A stretch of 64,000 bases of DNA from Desulfosediminicola flagellatus (GCF_005116655.2 NZ_CP050698.1:1890501-1954500), one strand, 5' to 3'; counted from the first letter of the stretch, positions 30,752 through 41,434 are shown. The notes: generated from the letters alone by a model not told the origin. Numbers and translations: made by a program.

Positions 30752-30919
30752 CTAGTGCTCTGTAAATCTTTAAATGTCGCAAAGACTGTTCCGCAATTTT
30801 AGTGCACTGCGAGGCACGAATGAAGGAGCATAGCAGCGATATGTGACTGAGTGAGAAACGAAGTCAGTGTGCTAAAAGGGCGAACAGGATCCGATAGGTA
30901 AAGGTTTACAGAGCACTAG
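30752..30919. mobile_element. 168-bp MITE-like element with 21-bp terminal inverted repeats
   Basis: The left end CTAGTGCTCTGTAAATCTTTA (shown as 20+1) matches the reverse complement of the right end with a single mismatch over 21 bases. No coding sequence inside. The outer CTAG is palindromic and may be the target duplication typical of IS5-type insertions; the true terminal repeat would then begin TGCTCTGTAAA. It ends 11 bases before the duplicated fmdB segment. Confidence 0.7.
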
Positions 30920-31018
30920 GTTTTGATTGATATTCTTGTGTCTATAGGGATTATAACTCATGAAGATTGAAGAGATTCGACGGGTGACGCCGAAAGTGAC
31001 TTATTAAAGGAAAGCAGG

Positions 31019-31228
31019 ATGCCCATTTACAAAATTATTTGCAAATCATGTGGAAAGGTCTTTGACAAGATCCTTCCTTCTTCAGACTTGTCCTCTATCA
31101 CCTGTAGTGCGTGTGGTAGCCCAGAAATAAAAAGAGTCTTTTCTGAGGTCAGCAGTACGAGTAAAGGAGCAACCACTATTCCCGCGGGTGCACTTTCTGG
31201 TAGTTCCTGCAAGTCTGGCTTTTCCTGA
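31019..31228 (+). CDS. FmdB-family zinc ribbon protein, copy 2
   Basis: 69 residues, identical to the product of 17358-17567 except for one Val/Ile change; zinc knuckles CKSCGKVF and CSACGSP are intact and the ribosome site is conserved, so this copy is likely still functional. The duplication carried about 90 bases of 5' flank, possibly including the promoter. Confidence 0.85.
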   Translation: MPIYKIICKSCGKVFDKILPSSDLSSITCSACGSPEIKRVFSEVSSTSKGATTIPAGALSGSSCKSGFS

Positions 31229-31300
31229 AGATGACAATATGAGCCCAGGTTGGGTTCACAGGCTAAGTTTTAATAATCTTCAATCCATAAGGCTGAAATC

Positions 31301-31426
31301 ATGCAATCTACTGGCATGCAATTGCAGCCATGAGGAAAAGAGTTGATCTCAGTTGGTCGGCTTATGGATATGGACAAGGAAGAGTAGGAGCAGCTGTTGA
31401 AGATGATGATTGATTTGAGGTTTTAA
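31301..31426 (+). pseudogene. Small broken ORF, copy 2
   Basis: Equivalent of 17640-17765. Here a Trp codon at position 11 is TGA (TGG in copy 1) and the later TAG is also present, so the frame is broken twice. This supports decay rather than recoding. Confidence 0.45.
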
Positions 31427-31842
31427 TAATTTTGCATAATAAGTGCATGCCAACGTTTTTTTGGGAAAACACTCTCATTGAGACCCTTAACTCCGCGTAG
31501 TAATTTTTAGTAAACCCTACAGAATATAAAGCGCGAATCTCAGATATATAGAGATGATGCTCAGGAAGAACTGAACCGCTACGCGAAATGGTAACAGACA
31601 TCCCACCTAACATTCCATTTGCGCTTTCGTTGCTGACTAGCTAAAATTTTTTATAGATCGGATGTAGTTAAGTTCAGGGAAAAAAGCGACTTCATTGTCA
31701 ATAAAGCGGGTTATCCAACAGATCAACCCGATAACACAACTGGATCTTTTTCCAAATAATCCGAAAAATTTACACCGATAATCGAGAAAACTCGTTATCA
31801 ATGAAAATTTGTCCGTTAGCTCGGTCATTAGAAGGAAAGGCA

Positions 31843-32607
31843 ATGCCAAGGTCAAAGTCATCTAAGAATATTTTATTTCGGGCTTTAGTGTTCTTTTTTC
31901 TTGTTGGCAACTCTTTGGGAGTTATGGCTGAAGAGTTTATCATTGGAACAGACCCCTGGCCCCCGTTTACTATAGTGGATAGCGGTACGTTCTCAGGTAT
32001 TGATATTGACATAGCGAAGGAGATTGAGAAACGACTTCCGGATGTTACATTTACATTTAGGGAGATTCCCTGGATCAGGGCGCTTCACTATATGGAGACT
32101 GGCGAAATCGATATAATTACAGGCTTAGCGAAACGGGAAGACAGAGAAAAGTATATTCTTTACACATCTCCCCCCTACTACTCGAAATGCTCTACCCGGT
32201 TTTATGTAAAAAAAGGTAGCAGTATTACTATTCGTAAATATGACGATTTGTATCGTTTTAAAGTTGGGTATGTTGCAAATTCGGCGTATTTCAACAAGTT
32301 TGACACTGATGAAAAGCTCAAAAAACACAGTGTAACGCATGAAAAACAACTTCTTGATATGTTAATATCAGACCGATTCGATGTAATTATAGGTACAAAC
32401 TGTCAGGTTGATTACCACATTAGCCTACAGGGATTACAAGGAGAAATTGAAGAAGTCGAATATGGACCGAACAATAGTGTTGATTTATATTTTGGCTTAT
32501 CCAAAAAATCCCGTATTACAGAACTGCTGCCAGAATTAAATAAAATAATTCATGAGCTTAAGGAGAAAGGGATAATACAGCAAATAGCAGATAAATATTT
32601 TAACTGA
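31843..32607 (+). CDS. Periplasmic solute-binding protein, SBP_bac_3 family
   Basis: 254 residues from the ATG at 31843 (AAGGAAAGGC upstream; an upstream in-frame ATG at 31801 lacks a site). Signal peptide ending near VMAEE, then the type-3 extracellular domain: IIGTDPWPPFTIVDSG, FSGIDIDIAKEIEKRL, ITGLAKREDREKYI and a C-terminal GIIQQIADKYF. Family members bind amino acids for ABC uptake or serve as sensors. No permease or ATPase gene is adjacent, so this is an orphan binding protein; several such orphans in Deltaproteobacteria are of unknown use. Confidence 0.85.
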   Translation: MPRSKSSKNILFRALVFFFLVGNSLGVMAEEFIIGTDPWPPFTIVDSGTFSGIDIDIAKEIEKRLPDVTFTFREIPWIRALHYMETGEIDIITGLAKREDREKYILYTSPPYYSKCSTRFYVKKGSSITIRKYDDLYRFKVGYVANSAYFNKFDTDEKLKKHSVTHEKQLLDMLISDRFDVIIGTNCQVDYHISLQGLQGEIEEVEYGPNNSVDLYFGLSKKSRITELLPELNKIIHELKEKGIIQQIADKYFN

Positions 32608-32787
32608 TGGTTTCTTGCAAAATTAACCGCTTAAAGCTGGTTCATAACTAAAGAAACCCCGAAATTTTGTCAAAATCTATTTAAATACGCTTATTGGATA
32701 CTAAATCGATTCAAATATTTCACACATAGAGAAATCATTTTTTCAATTGGCAGGCAGATATAACTGTGTCAGGTGAACCCGCACTTC

Positions 32788-33564
32788 TCAGTTTTGCACA
32801 ATGTACTTCTTACAGAATGCATCGGTTATATTCAGCAGATCAGGAGGCAAAATAACTCTCACTCTGGTAAGAATACTTTTGGGAATGTTACGGTAAAACG
32901 CCTGGGCAATCCCGCCTGTTATGCACCCCAGGGTGTCGCTGTCCCCGCCAAGTGAGATTGCATTTCGCACCGCATCCTCATACGAGTTAGAATCAAGGAA
33001 TGCTATTATCGCCTCCGGCACGGTCCCCTGGCAGGAGATATCAAACCGGTAATGAGGTCGGATTTTCTCCACGGTACGGTTAAGATCGTAGCCGAAGCGG
33101 TTAGCAATTTCCTTTTTCAGCTCTCCCTTGCTGGCTCCTGTTTTGGCAAGATATATAGCCAGCGCGGTAGCCTGAGCGCCTTTGATACCTTCCGGGTGAT
33201 TATGGGTGATGCATGCACTTCTTTCTGCTTCTGCCAGCACTTCATCTATAGTATTGAAACTAAACCCTACAGGGCTGACTCGCATGGCCGCCCCATTACC
33301 CCAGCTGTTATAGGGGTGCGGCTGCTCCGAGTAGAGCCATCTATAAAATGATCCGCCGTAGCCGGCATCAGGATAACGTCTACCTATTTCGCGCAAAGAG
33401 TGCAGGTAGGAAGAACCGGTCAAAATTGCATCTGCCACAGCAACTGTCAAAACCGAGTCGTCGGTAAATCTGCAAAGCTGATGGAACAGCGGAAAGTCCT
33501 TGGTCTTGATGGGGCTGTGTTCATAAACTGAGCCGATAATGTCTCCGGCAATTGCACCAATCAT
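32788..33564 (-). CDS. ADP-ribosylglycohydrolase family protein
   Basis: 258 residues. The dinuclear Mg site is visible in GAIAGDIIGSVYE, RFTDDSVLTVAVADA and SLGGDSDTLGCITGGIAQAFY, all matching the DraG/ARH fold. Such enzymes remove ADP-ribose from proteins, nucleic acids or small molecules. There is no DraT or nitrogenase gene nearby, so a role in nitrogen fixation is not indicated. It stands alone on the minus strand; its target is unknown. Confidence 0.9.
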   Translation of the reverse strand: MIGAIAGDIIGSVYEHSPIKTKDFPLFHQLCRFTDDSVLTVAVADAILTGSSYLHSLREIGRRYPDAGYGGSFYRWLYSEQPHPYNSWGNGAAMRVSPVGFSFNTIDEVLAEAERSACITHNHPEGIKGAQATALAIYLAKTGASKGELKKEIANRFGYDLNRTVEKIRPHYRFDISCQGTVPEAIIAFLDSNSYEDAVRNAISLGGDSDTLGCITGGIAQAFYRNIPKSILTRVRVILPPDLLNITDAFCKKYIVQN

Positions 33565-34003
33565 CTCATTTGATCCTTAAAAAAATTAGTTCCCCTTTAA
33601 GCATTGTATCAATTTTGATGATCTCGCAAAAAGTATATTCCTCTTGTGAGATGAATTTTGAAAATGCTTGATATACGAGGCGTAGTGTTTGAAGCAGCGA
33701 TTTGGTGATATATTGTATAGCTAATCACTGTTTCAGATCTCTAACGAAAAAGATCTGGTTTTTTGCGAGTCCATCAACTTTTGAAGCAAATATTTCCTGT
33801 GGAGATAGTTTCTGGATAAAAGTCATTGGTTCAACTATGCTTGTATTATACTCCTCATTATTATTGAATGACTCTTTCGGAGCAAGTTGCTACACCGTCA
33901 ACTACCGGAATGGCTGACTTTCTGCCTGATTCGGTGACGGGCTGTTTCCACACTTGCAGGTTGCACCATCATTAGATCTTTACCATCAAAATGAGGTATG
34001 ACT
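33565..34003. other. Divergent intergenic region, nothing recognised
   Basis: 439 bases between divergent genes. A 71-codon frame at 33702-33917 has no ribosome site or recognisable sequence. Confidence 0.4.
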
Positions 34004-34324
34004 ATGGATACAAAAGCGGATCCAATCATTGACAACTGGTATTGTCATCTCGACAAAGGGCAGCGTTTCTTTGTGGTTGCAATAGACGAAGATACCCAGA
34101 CAATTGAAGTGCAGCACTTTGACGGTAATATCGAGGAATTTGACCTTGCGACCTGGTACAAACTAGATATCGACCGATGCGAACCACCTGAAAACTGGTC
34201 GGGAGCATTGGATATAGATGATGTGGATGATTTCGGTACTGAAATAACCGATACCAAGCCGGCAGATTGGGACGCACCTTTCAATGAATTTGAGACATGG
34301 AAGGATAAGCCACCGGAAGAGTGA
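34004..34324 (+). CDS. Acidic small protein, DUF6763-like
   Basis: 106 residues from ATG 34004 (GAGG eight bases upstream; ATG at 33998 also possible). Strongly acidic, with DPIIDNWYCHLDKGQRF, VQHFDGNIEEFDL and TWYKLDI. This pattern is that of a small conserved protein family in sulfur-oxidising and sulfate-reducing Proteobacteria without known function. Monocistronic. Confidence 0.65.
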   Translation: MDTKADPIIDNWYCHLDKGQRFFVVAIDEDTQTIEVQHFDGNIEEFDLATWYKLDIDRCEPPENWSGALDIDDVDDFGTEITDTKPADWDAPFNEFETWKDKPPEE

Positions 34325-34681
34325 GCGCACCTGAATCGGTTACGTGAACATGTAGTCCAGATGATGATACTGTATTGTAAGAAAAAAAATCTTCACTCAG
34401 GATCTGAAAGATTGTGAGTGCCATGATCTAAATGAAATTTCACGGAATCGGGCATAAGTCCTAATATCAATCTCTCTGCAAGGAACGATGAGTCAAAGCC
34501 GTTGAGAAGGTTCTGTCCACGTTTTGATGAACAGTAGTTATGTTGCGGGATTATTATCTAATGGGTTTATCCCGGCAATCTCAACCTATGCCTTCAGGAC
34601 CGATATAAAAGTACTCCACATAACAAAATCCAGATCAACGAGGTAATATTAAGTCGGTCCATAATATTAGCATAATGGTCG
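34325..34681. other. Convergent intergenic region, nothing recognised
   Basis: 357 bases between the DUF6763-like gene and the Usp gene; AT-rich, no strong hairpin. Confidence 0.35.
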
Positions 34682-35155
34682 CTAGGCCTTGCTCGCTCTC
34701 ACCATTAATACAGGTACAGTGCCTCCTCGCATTACTTTGTCAGCAATACTTCCAAGAGCAAAACGGCTAATGCCACCTCTTCCATGCGTTGACATGGCAA
34801 CCAAGTCGGCATTTACTTCTTCTTCGATCCTAATAATTTCATCAGCCGGATTTGTACTTACTGAAACTTTACATATGACGTTAAGGTTTTCATTCCGCAG
34901 ATCGTCACTCACTTTTTTGAGATAGTCTGTTGCGCTATCTTTCATTTTGGCGAGTTCTTCCTCAGTATATGGAATCGAGACCACCTCTCCCCTTCCTTGT
35001 AAATTGAGACTGTGGCTGACTTCTGTAATGATATGGAGCAGGGTGATTGTAACCTTTTTCCCTGGGGCCATCCTGGAGATTAGTCCATCAACGTAGGAAA
35101 GAGCGCTTTCGCCTAATTTAGAGCCATCCAATGGTATAAGTATTCTCTCAGACAT
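34682..35155 (-). CDS. Universal stress protein, UspA family
   Basis: 157 residues from the ATG at 35155 (AGAGGC upstream). Rossmann-like Usp fold: ERILIPLDGSKLGESALSY at the N terminus, and the ATP-binding C-terminal motif STHGRGGISRFALGS with G-x2-G-x9-G(S) spacing, then VPVLMVR. Cytoplasmic stress protein; single gene. Confidence 0.92.
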   Translation of the reverse strand: MSERILIPLDGSKLGESALSYVDGLISRMAPGKKVTITLLHIITEVSHSLNLQGRGEVVSIPYTEEELAKMKDSATDYLKKVSDDLRNENLNVICKVSVSTNPADEIIRIEEEVNADLVAMSTHGRGGISRFALGSIADKVMRGGTVPVLMVRASKA

Positions 35156-36028
35156 CTTTTGCCTCTTTTTTGTGTTAGGTTGTTTGGGGGGAGCAATCTG
35201 CACACATGATAGTTACTACACTTATCATGCGACAATATTTCAGCCAACCGGCAACATGAAACACGCCGTGAACCTATTAATCCGGTGACAATACAGAACG
35301 TGATCGCAACATCGTAAAAGATCTCTTTTTGTACTTTTTCAGGCAACCTGTCAGTTTGGTTTTATATCTATTAGTTCGTCGGTTCAATAGTGACAATCCG
35401 AGTGTCGATTATGAGTTCACTATGTCATATTATAACACTCAGATGGTGTGGGCTGCAAGGCGACCAACCAAGTAAGCTATGTTGCCAATATTAGATAGGG
35501 TTTTAAAATAAATTCGTTAAATAGAAATAGTGCATATTATTCCCAGAATGAAGCTTTCCATTCTTCTACTCCTCGCCAACGTAAACTTTCTTCTGATACG
35601 AAGTCAGGGGGCCGTCCATCTGCCACCTTTATAAGGTCAAAGACAATACCTGACAATCTTTTAAAGGAGGGTGGGTTTTGCCTTTTCTGAAGAGGGCGCT
35701 GATATCCATGATCTCAAAGTCAAGATATCTACATTGGAGTTTGGCCAAATTAATAGCCAACATATCTCTTATAAATCAGCACCACTCTTTAACCAAAAAA
35801 TCATATGATTTAACAAAAAAAGGGGACAATCTCTTGACGCCCTTTCGATCTATTTATGGGTATATAAAAAAGAGCGCTAAGGAGATCTGTTTGGCTTCTG
35901 TTTTGAAAATATGATAATAATTTAATATCTTATCATGATTAATGTGATATGCTTTGTTGATTTCTGGAATGTTTCAATCAAGAATATGCTGGACCAATAC
36001 AAAAAGAAAAAATAGAAATAATTACGTC
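35156..36028. other. Long intergenic region upstream of the RecQ-like gene
   Basis: 870 bases with no convincing gene. A 78-codon frame at 35678-35914 lacks recognisable sequence. AT-rich stretches at 35800-35960 (for instance a TATAAAAAAG and a TAATTTAATATC) are compatible with a promoter for the helicase gene. Confidence 0.35.
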
Positions 36029-37990
36029 ATGGATATTCAACAAACTAAAGATCAAATAGACAAAACCGATATTTACCAAACGCTAAAAGATTATTTTGGA
36101 TTTGATGCTTTTCGTTCTGGGCAGGAAGAAGTCATAACCACACTGCTAAATGGTGAGAGTTCCGCTGCCATCTTTCCCACTGGCTCTGGCAAAAGTCTTT
36201 GCTATCAATTGCCCGCCTTACTGTTGCCAGGGTTGACGCTTGTGGTTTCGCCATTAATTGCGCTTATGAAAGATCAAATTGACAGCTTAAAGAAACAGGG
36301 TATAGCTGCTGAGCGTCTTGACTCCAGCCTGGATGCTGAGAGCTACCGCAACGCAATTAACAACATTCGTACCGGGCAACTTAAAATTCTGTTTGTTGCT
36401 CCCGAGCGCATGTCTAACGAACGGTTCTTAAGTGTCATTAAAGGCCAACAACTCAGTTTGATGGCGGTGGATGAAGCGCATTGCATCTCTGCATGGGGAC
36501 ATAATTTTCGGCCTGATTACTTAAAACTTGCTCGTGCAGCAAAAGAACTTTGCGTGGAGCGAGTGCTTGCTCTAACAGCAACGGCGACTCCTAAAGTTTC
36601 GGCTGATATGGCTGAAGCATTTGATATAAAAAATCAAAATGTTATCAATACAGGATTCTATAGGCCGAACCTGGAAATGCGTGTTATTGCATGCAGCAAT
36701 AGTGAAAGACCATCGCTGCTTATAAAAAGGTTGCGTAAAAGGCCACCTGGTTCAACAATTATATATGTAAGCTTGCAACGGGATGCAGAAACGACAGCTA
36801 AGAATCTTAAAGATAATGGATTTAATGCTCGAGCCTATCATGCTGGAATGTCTGCTGAAAAGCGTGCATCCGTACAAGATGGGTTCATGGATGGTTCGAT
36901 AGAAATTATTTGTGCAACAATTGCATTTGGCATGGGGATAGATAAAGCCAACATACGCTATATTTACCACTATCATTTGCCGAAAGGATTTGAGAGCTAT
37001 ATGCAGGAAATCGGCAGGGCAGGGCGTGATGGAAAACCTGCTGTTTGCGAACTTTTCGCCTGTGCCGACGATTGCACAACACTTGAAAATTTTGTCTATG
37101 GTGACACACCTGATGCTGAAAGTATTGTTGACATCGTGAATGCCATATTAGATCAGGGTGGAGAAATTGACGTTTCTACTTACGAACTTTCACGTAAGCA
37201 CGATATGCGCACACTTGTTGTTAACACCTTGCTGACTCGCTTGGAGCTTATGGAAATTATTCGCTCGGAAGGTTTTTATTATAGCAATATCCGCTTGGCC
37301 CCGGCTTTTAGCAATGATGAAATATTGTCACATTACAACGAAAACCAAGCTTCCTTTTTGCGTAAGATGTTTACCTGTTGCACCATGGCAAAAAAATGGG
37401 CCACACTGGATATTGATCAAGCAGTCATCACAACTGGCCATGACCGCCCAGTGATTCTCCGAGCTTTGGAGGATCTTGAAAATAAGGGTTTTGTTGAACT
37501 TCAACTGGGTGGGTACAGGCAGCGATTTAGAAGACTTATTGAAAATGTAAATCGTCAGGAAGTCTGTACTCATTTACAGACGACTTTTCTGGAGCATGAG
37601 CAGATGGAGATTCGCAGGATTCAAAACATGCTCGACTACGCACAACATGATGGTTGCTTAACGGGCTATCTTCTCAATTATTTTGGTGAAAAATTGGACA
37701 AATGCGGACATTGTGGCATATGCCTTGGCGACTCTCCTGCCAGAGTGAAGAAAAGAGTAAGTGAAGAGATTAAAAATCACAATATCGAAAAGTTGGCTGC
37801 ATTGGTCAAAGAATATCCAAATGCTTTATCACAGCCCCGACAGCAGGCGCGTTTTCTATGTGGTCTGAACTCACCAGCAGTTTCAGCGACCAAATTTTTA
37901 CGGGGCAATCCACTCTTTGGTAGCCTTGCACAAGTACCTTTTGCAAATGTTTTGCAATATTGCAAATCTACACTCAAACCTGTTGATTGA
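36029..37990 (+). CDS. RecQ-family ATP-dependent DNA helicase
   Basis: 653 residues from the ATG at 36029. Helicase motifs in order: Q-motif region [15 protein letters not shown] ([14 protein letters not shown]), II ([16 protein letters not shown]), III (ALTATATP), IV ([12 protein letters not shown]), V ([16 protein letters not shown]) and VI ([12 protein letters not shown]), then the zinc-binding C4 region ending [10 protein letters not shown] and a C-terminal extension of about 80 residues that is not a clear HRDC. The structure and wording resemble stand-alone RecQ-like proteins of marine Gammaproteobacteria; lateral transfer is possible. DEAH box is intact. It may act in repair or in defence; no partner gene is adjacent. 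Confidence 0.93.
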   Translation: MDIQQTKDQIDKTDIYQTLKDYFGFDAFRSGQEEVITTLLNGESSAAIFPTGSGKSLCYQLPALLLPGLTLVVSPLIALMKDQIDSLKKQGIAAERLDSSLDAESYRNAINNIRTGQLKILFVAPERMSNERFLSVIKGQQLSLMAVDEAHCISAWGHNFRPDYLKLARAAKELCVERVLALTATATPKVSADMAEAFDIKNQNVINTGFYRPNLEMRVIACSNSERPSLLIKRLRKRPPGSTIIYVSLQRDAETTAKNLKDNGFNARAYHAGMSAEKRASVQDGFMDGSIEIICATIAFGMGIDKANIRYIYHYHLPKGFESYMQEIGRAGRDGKPAVCELFACADDCTTLENFVYGDTPDAESIVDIVNAILDQGGEIDVSTYELSRKHDMRTLVVNTLLTRLELMEIIRSEGFYYSNIRLAPAFSNDEILSHYNENQASFLRKMFTCCTMAKKWATLDIDQAVITTGHDRPVILRALEDLENKGFVELQLGGYRQRFRRLIENVNRQEVCTHLQTTFLEHEQMEIRRIQNMLDYAQHDGCLTGYLLNYFGEKLDKCGHCGICLGDSPARVKKRVSEEIKNHNIEKLAALVKEYPNALSQPRQQARFLCGLNSPAVSATKFLRGNPLFGSLAQVPFANVLQYCKSTLKPVD

Positions 37991-38435
37991 ATTAGAACGA
38001 GATTAGCCATCAATACACTGTCCTTCGCAAATATTCGGAGAAAAGAAGGTTCAGGTTTTGAAATGAAACATTTTATTTCATCATTCTAGAGTAAAGATGG
38101 AGCCTGACAATCTGTATCTGTCGGCAAAGGAGTGCTTCCTGACCATCCCAGAGGTTGCTGGAGGAATCTTTAATCTGTTAGGTTGATTGTGGCTTGGTTC
38201 TGCCAGTGCCAATCTTACATCTGTGACCCACGGGTAATGCCCTGATATTTTGCAGGTTGCCTAACGTGTTGTAGTTGTATGTGACCTGGCGAAAATCATA
38301 CTACCCAGTTTCTACGTAATCACTTGTCCATGTCATGTTTGTGGGGCAGAAGGGGCATTACGAAATAGGCAACGCAACCAGCATCATTCAATCACATACC
38401 GGACATTGATATGTGAGTAATTCAAAGGAGTCAAA
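37991..38435. other. Intergenic region, weak hairpin similarity
   Basis: 445 bases. A weak match to the dispersed hairpin (TGCTTCCTGACCATC) occurs at about 38131. No gene. Confidence 0.35.
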
Positions 38436-39386
38436 ATGAATACAAGAATGCTTGTGGTAACAAATCGTCGTCTGGAGGATAAAAATGCAAAAGATGAATC
38501 GATGTTTGGGGAAAAGACTAATAGAGAAGGTCCTGCAGAAGTAAGGCTTGCCTGGGCAGAGAAAAAAAATAGGAAATGGTATTTGTCCTTAATTGATGAG
38601 CCAAAGGACCTAACTGTTGATAGTGCCCCAAGTAGGTCTGCATTTAAGGAATTCAAAGCAATTTTACTTGAGTTTAAGAAGAATTGCGTGTTTTACGTTC
38701 ATGGGTACAATAAGAATTTTAAAGAAAGTATTGATCAGGGATGGGAATTACAAAAACGTTATGGTGTTGGTGTGTTGGCATTTTCATGGGCGTCAAACCC
38801 TGGTGGAATTCCCCCTGTAGAATATAATAAAGCTAGGGCAATCGCAGGTGCCTCATCGCCTGCGCTTGATATGAGCTTTGAAAAACTTGCCAGATATATG
38901 AAAGAAGATCCGGATGAGGATTGTAGTATTTCTTTGAATCTCTTAACACACAGCCTTGGAAACTATGTGTTTCAACGCTTTGTGGAAAAACCCCTGTTTT
39001 CTGGTGAAACTCGAATATTTGATAATTTAATTTTGCACCAAGCTGATGTTGATAGTGAACGACATGAACTTTGGGTTAACAAACTTAGGTATGCTAGGCG
39101 TGTCTATGTAACAGTTAACGAAAATGACAAGATCCTTGATATATCCGATGTTGTAAACCCGGATCGTCTAGGAAACACCTCTACTGGACTTGAGTCCGAC
39201 AGAGCAATATATTTTGATTTTACAGGTGGTCATAAAGTTAAGAAAACTCACCAACTCTTTGGAAAGTTGGCAGATAAGAACCCTGTAGTGAAGGACTTTT
39301 TTAGTAATGTGTTCAATGGTGAGGCGGGAGAATCAATATCAGGTATTCGATTCAATCCAAGCAAGAATGCTTACGATGTAAGTTAA
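38436..39386 (+). CDS. DUF900-type alpha/beta hydrolase
   Basis: 316 residues. Core motifs are FYVHGYNKNFKES (strand 3 and oxyanion loop), AFSWASNPGG, and nucleophile elbow NLLTHSLGNYVFQRF (Ser in HSLGN), with a probable catalytic His in GGHKVKK. This pattern is PF05990 (DUF900), esterases of unknown substrate. No signal peptide; cytoplasmic. GGAG-like AAAGGAG precedes the ATG. Stands alone beside RecQ; a role in defence has been suggested for some relatives but nothing here proves it. Confidence 0.78.
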   Translation: MNTRMLVVTNRRLEDKNAKDESMFGEKTNREGPAEVRLAWAEKKNRKWYLSLIDEPKDLTVDSAPSRSAFKEFKAILLEFKKNCVFYVHGYNKNFKESIDQGWELQKRYGVGVLAFSWASNPGGIPPVEYNKARAIAGASSPALDMSFEKLARYMKEDPDEDCSISLNLLTHSLGNYVFQRFVEKPLFSGETRIFDNLILHQADVDSERHELWVNKLRYARRVYVTVNENDKILDISDVVNPDRLGNTSTGLESDRAIYFDFTGGHKVKKTHQLFGKLADKNPVVKDFFSNVFNGEAGESISGIRFNPSKNAYDVS

Positions 39387-39925
39387 TACTATCAATAACA
39401 TACATTTGAAAAGTAGAAAGCGTAACTCCTCCGTCGCAGTACTTTATGCTGCCAGTGATGTGAAGCGTTGCTCTCTGTTACTTCAACTCAGTGGCAGAGA
39501 GTATTGTCTTATCTTGAAGAGTTTATGTCATTGTTTCCCTTGGTAATCAAGAGCAAAGGACGATCTATACCATTGACAGAATTGGCGAAGGTAGGCACTC
39601 CTTACAGGAGAAAATAATCTCAAGGCCAAGATGTTTCCTGAGTATATGTAACAAATCAAACACCACCTGCGCAAACCCCGATGCTTTCTGCGGGGCCGAC
39701 AGCAACTGCATCATCTGCTTCTAGTGAACTTCATTACTTTCCAGAATGGCATCGTCAACCGCTTTCGGGAAATCGCCGGGCATGGCCTGTTCTTGTGTTA
39801 TTGGCGACCTGCGGAAAGGAAAGGGGGCAGGCAAGGCCCCGTTTTTACTTTATGGGGGCCATGCCTGTCTGTGTTCCTGGAAAGAGCAAGAAGTATATGA
39901 TGATCGAAATGGTTTATACCTTCAC
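39387..39925. other. Intergenic region with a GC-richer remnant
   Basis: The segment about 39660-39950 is richer in GC than its surroundings and has overlapping open frames (for example 39681-40049), but none has a start site or recognisable sequence, and the right part overlaps the DUF1566 gene. A half hairpin (TTTCCTGAGTATATG) lies at about 39633. Probably a remnant of foreign coding DNA. Confidence 0.3.
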
Positions 39926-40405
39926 TTACGGCCGAACAGCCCTTACAGATCCTTCACCAGATGAAGTCCAACGTAATTCGGGGCCATCACAAAGAACATT
40001 ACTTTCCCAATGTCCAGGTTTATTTTTATTACTCTCTCTTACCCAATGAGCTCCACTGATAGCAATTGGACAATCCCCTTTATGCATTTGAACTAAATCA
40101 GTAAGACTAAGGCATTCTTCCCGAGTAGGTAAACGCCAATCATTGAAGCCTCCAAGGCTGAGTGATTCTGCGTACATATTGGCTTCTTTCCAGGTTGAGA
40201 ATTTATCACTCTTGTCTACCTGCCAAATTAAACCAGATGGTAGTTGACGACATGTTCCGTCCATCATATTTTCAAGCGTGGCTTCTGGGTGATAATCACT
40301 GGTAGCTTGTGTTGATGTCGTTTGAGTACAGGATACTACGCTTGTGACTAAACCAACTCCTGCGAGGAAAAGAATAGAATAACGAAACATTGAGTCTCTA
40401 TACAT
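39926..40405 (-). CDS. DUF1566-domain lipoprotein
   Basis: 159 residues from ATG 40405, directly behind a strong AGGAGG site (an internal ATG at 40390 is less well placed). Signal peptide with lipobox VVSC. The mature part carries the DUF1566/Lcl C-terminal fold: LIWQVDKSDKFSTWKEA, SLGGFNDWRLPTREEC and the terminal WTSSGEGSVRAVRP. Family proteins are cell-surface or periplasmic and often lipid-anchored. It is shorter than multi-domain members, with a single domain. Function unknown. Confidence 0.82.
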   Translation of the reverse strand: MYRDSMFRYSILFLAGVGLVTSVVSCTQTTSTQATSDYHPEATLENMMDGTCRQLPSGLIWQVDKSDKFSTWKEANMYAESLSLGGFNDWRLPTREECLSLTDLVQMHKGDCPIAISGAHWVRESNKNKPGHWESNVLCDGPELRWTSSGEGSVRAVRP

Positions 40406-41004
40406 GGTAGACCTCCTAAAATTATAAATTCACATTTGTAAAAATGGTCAATATAATTAGCCGGATAGTACTCACACAGTACCCGATGAACGTAACTGTT
40501 AGTGGCTCTCCTCATTGTCTTAATATAGATTCAATTCAAGCGTATTTCAGTGTTTTTCCCCAACTACTAAAAACAAAATAGACACCCCAAAAGACCATTG
40601 CAATACCACTCAGTAGGACTGTGGTGAGATAAGCAAAAAATAGAATTACAGGAGTAGCTAACGTGGTTCAGATAACTGTTATTACAATATCAAATAGAGA
40701 AAATTTCTATTGTTCTATATTTTGCGACCAACTATAGATATCCTTTTCTGAAAATGCTTTAATATGTTGTTATTCTATATGTTATGAGTGAGCGGGGGCG
40801 TGTTTTGCTTTGATCATGCTGAAGGTGGTTCCTGACAATCACAAGCTCAGAGATACGCCTTCCTGCCCGACCTCCATTAGCCGGAACAAGAAAGGGGCAG
40901 ATAACGGAATCTGTCTCTTTTTTATTTTTTGAAAGCTAAAAGCTTTACAAGGTAAATGAAAAAGAGTAGATAATGCCCTCTTTTTGATCAGCTATTCACA
41001 TGAA
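40406..41004. other. Intergenic region between DUF1566 gene and tRNAs
   Basis: 600 bases, AT-rich, with no gene. A hairpin followed by a T-run is at 40895-40930. A weak copy of the dispersed hairpin (GGTTCCTGACAATC) occurs at about 40829. The tRNA promoter should lie in 40930-40995. Confidence 0.4.
40895..40930 (+). terminator. Rho-independent terminator-like hairpin
   Basis: GGCAGAT at 40897-40903 region pairs with ATCTGTC, six-base loop, followed by TCTTTTTTATTTTTT. What transcript it ends is unclear since no plus-strand gene lies directly upstream. Confidence 0.5.
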
Positions 41005-41089
41005 GGAGGGGTTCCCGAGTGGCCAAAGGGAACAGACTGTAAATCTGTCGGCAACGCCTTCGGAGGTTCGAATCCTCCCCCCTCCACCA
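41005..41089 (+). tRNA. tRNA-Tyr (GTA)
   Basis: 85 bases with encoded CCA. Acceptor GGAGGGG pairs with CCCCTCC; anticodon loop CTGTAAAT gives GTA; the long variable arm (GGCAACGCCTTCGGAGG region) fits a class II tRNA such as Tyr; T-loop TTCGAATC. Confidence 0.97.
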
Positions 41090-41120
41090 TATCAATGCTG
41101 TCAGGATAAAGTCTTTTGGT

Positions 41121-41196
<76 letters not shown>

Positions 41197-41434
41197 TCGT
41201 TATCTGTGAAAAAATCCGACAAATCACTCGTTACCTTTCCCCGTCTGTCGTGAAGCCGCACTTCCCTCAATGTCTAACGATGCTTGGGAGTTATCTTTTC
41301 TATATATTCAGGATGAACTTCTAACCTGTAGTCTCATCTCGAGGAGTTCTTTTGGCCTATGCCAAAGCTAAGCTCCAGTATAGATGTATTCACCTGTGGA
41401 ACTGTTGATGATGACCAAGAATACATGTCTCAGG

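Larger units (their letters stand above)
30931..31592. repeat. 662-bp duplicated segment, copy 2
   Basis: Same length and nearly the same sequence as 17270-17931, same orientation, 13.66 kb apart. Flanks on both sides differ completely, so the boundaries are sharp. Confidence 0.9.

Noticed and set aside
30492-30782. Minus-strand 96-codon frame
   Set aside because: Runs through the dispersed hairpin and into the MITE; no start site or known sequence.
32788-33564. ADP-ribosylglycohydrolase as part of a nitrogenase (DraT/DraG) or toxin-antitoxin system
   Set aside because: No DraT, nif, or ADP-ribosyltransferase gene lies nearby.
36029-39386. RecQ-like helicase plus DUF900 hydrolase as a two-gene defence system
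   Set aside because: A 445-base gap with no coupling separates them, and I know of no such pair; left as separate genes.
39681-40049. Plus-strand 122-codon frame
   Set aside because: Overlaps the DUF1566 gene on the other strand; product low-complexity and unrecognised. Kept only as a GC-richer remnant.
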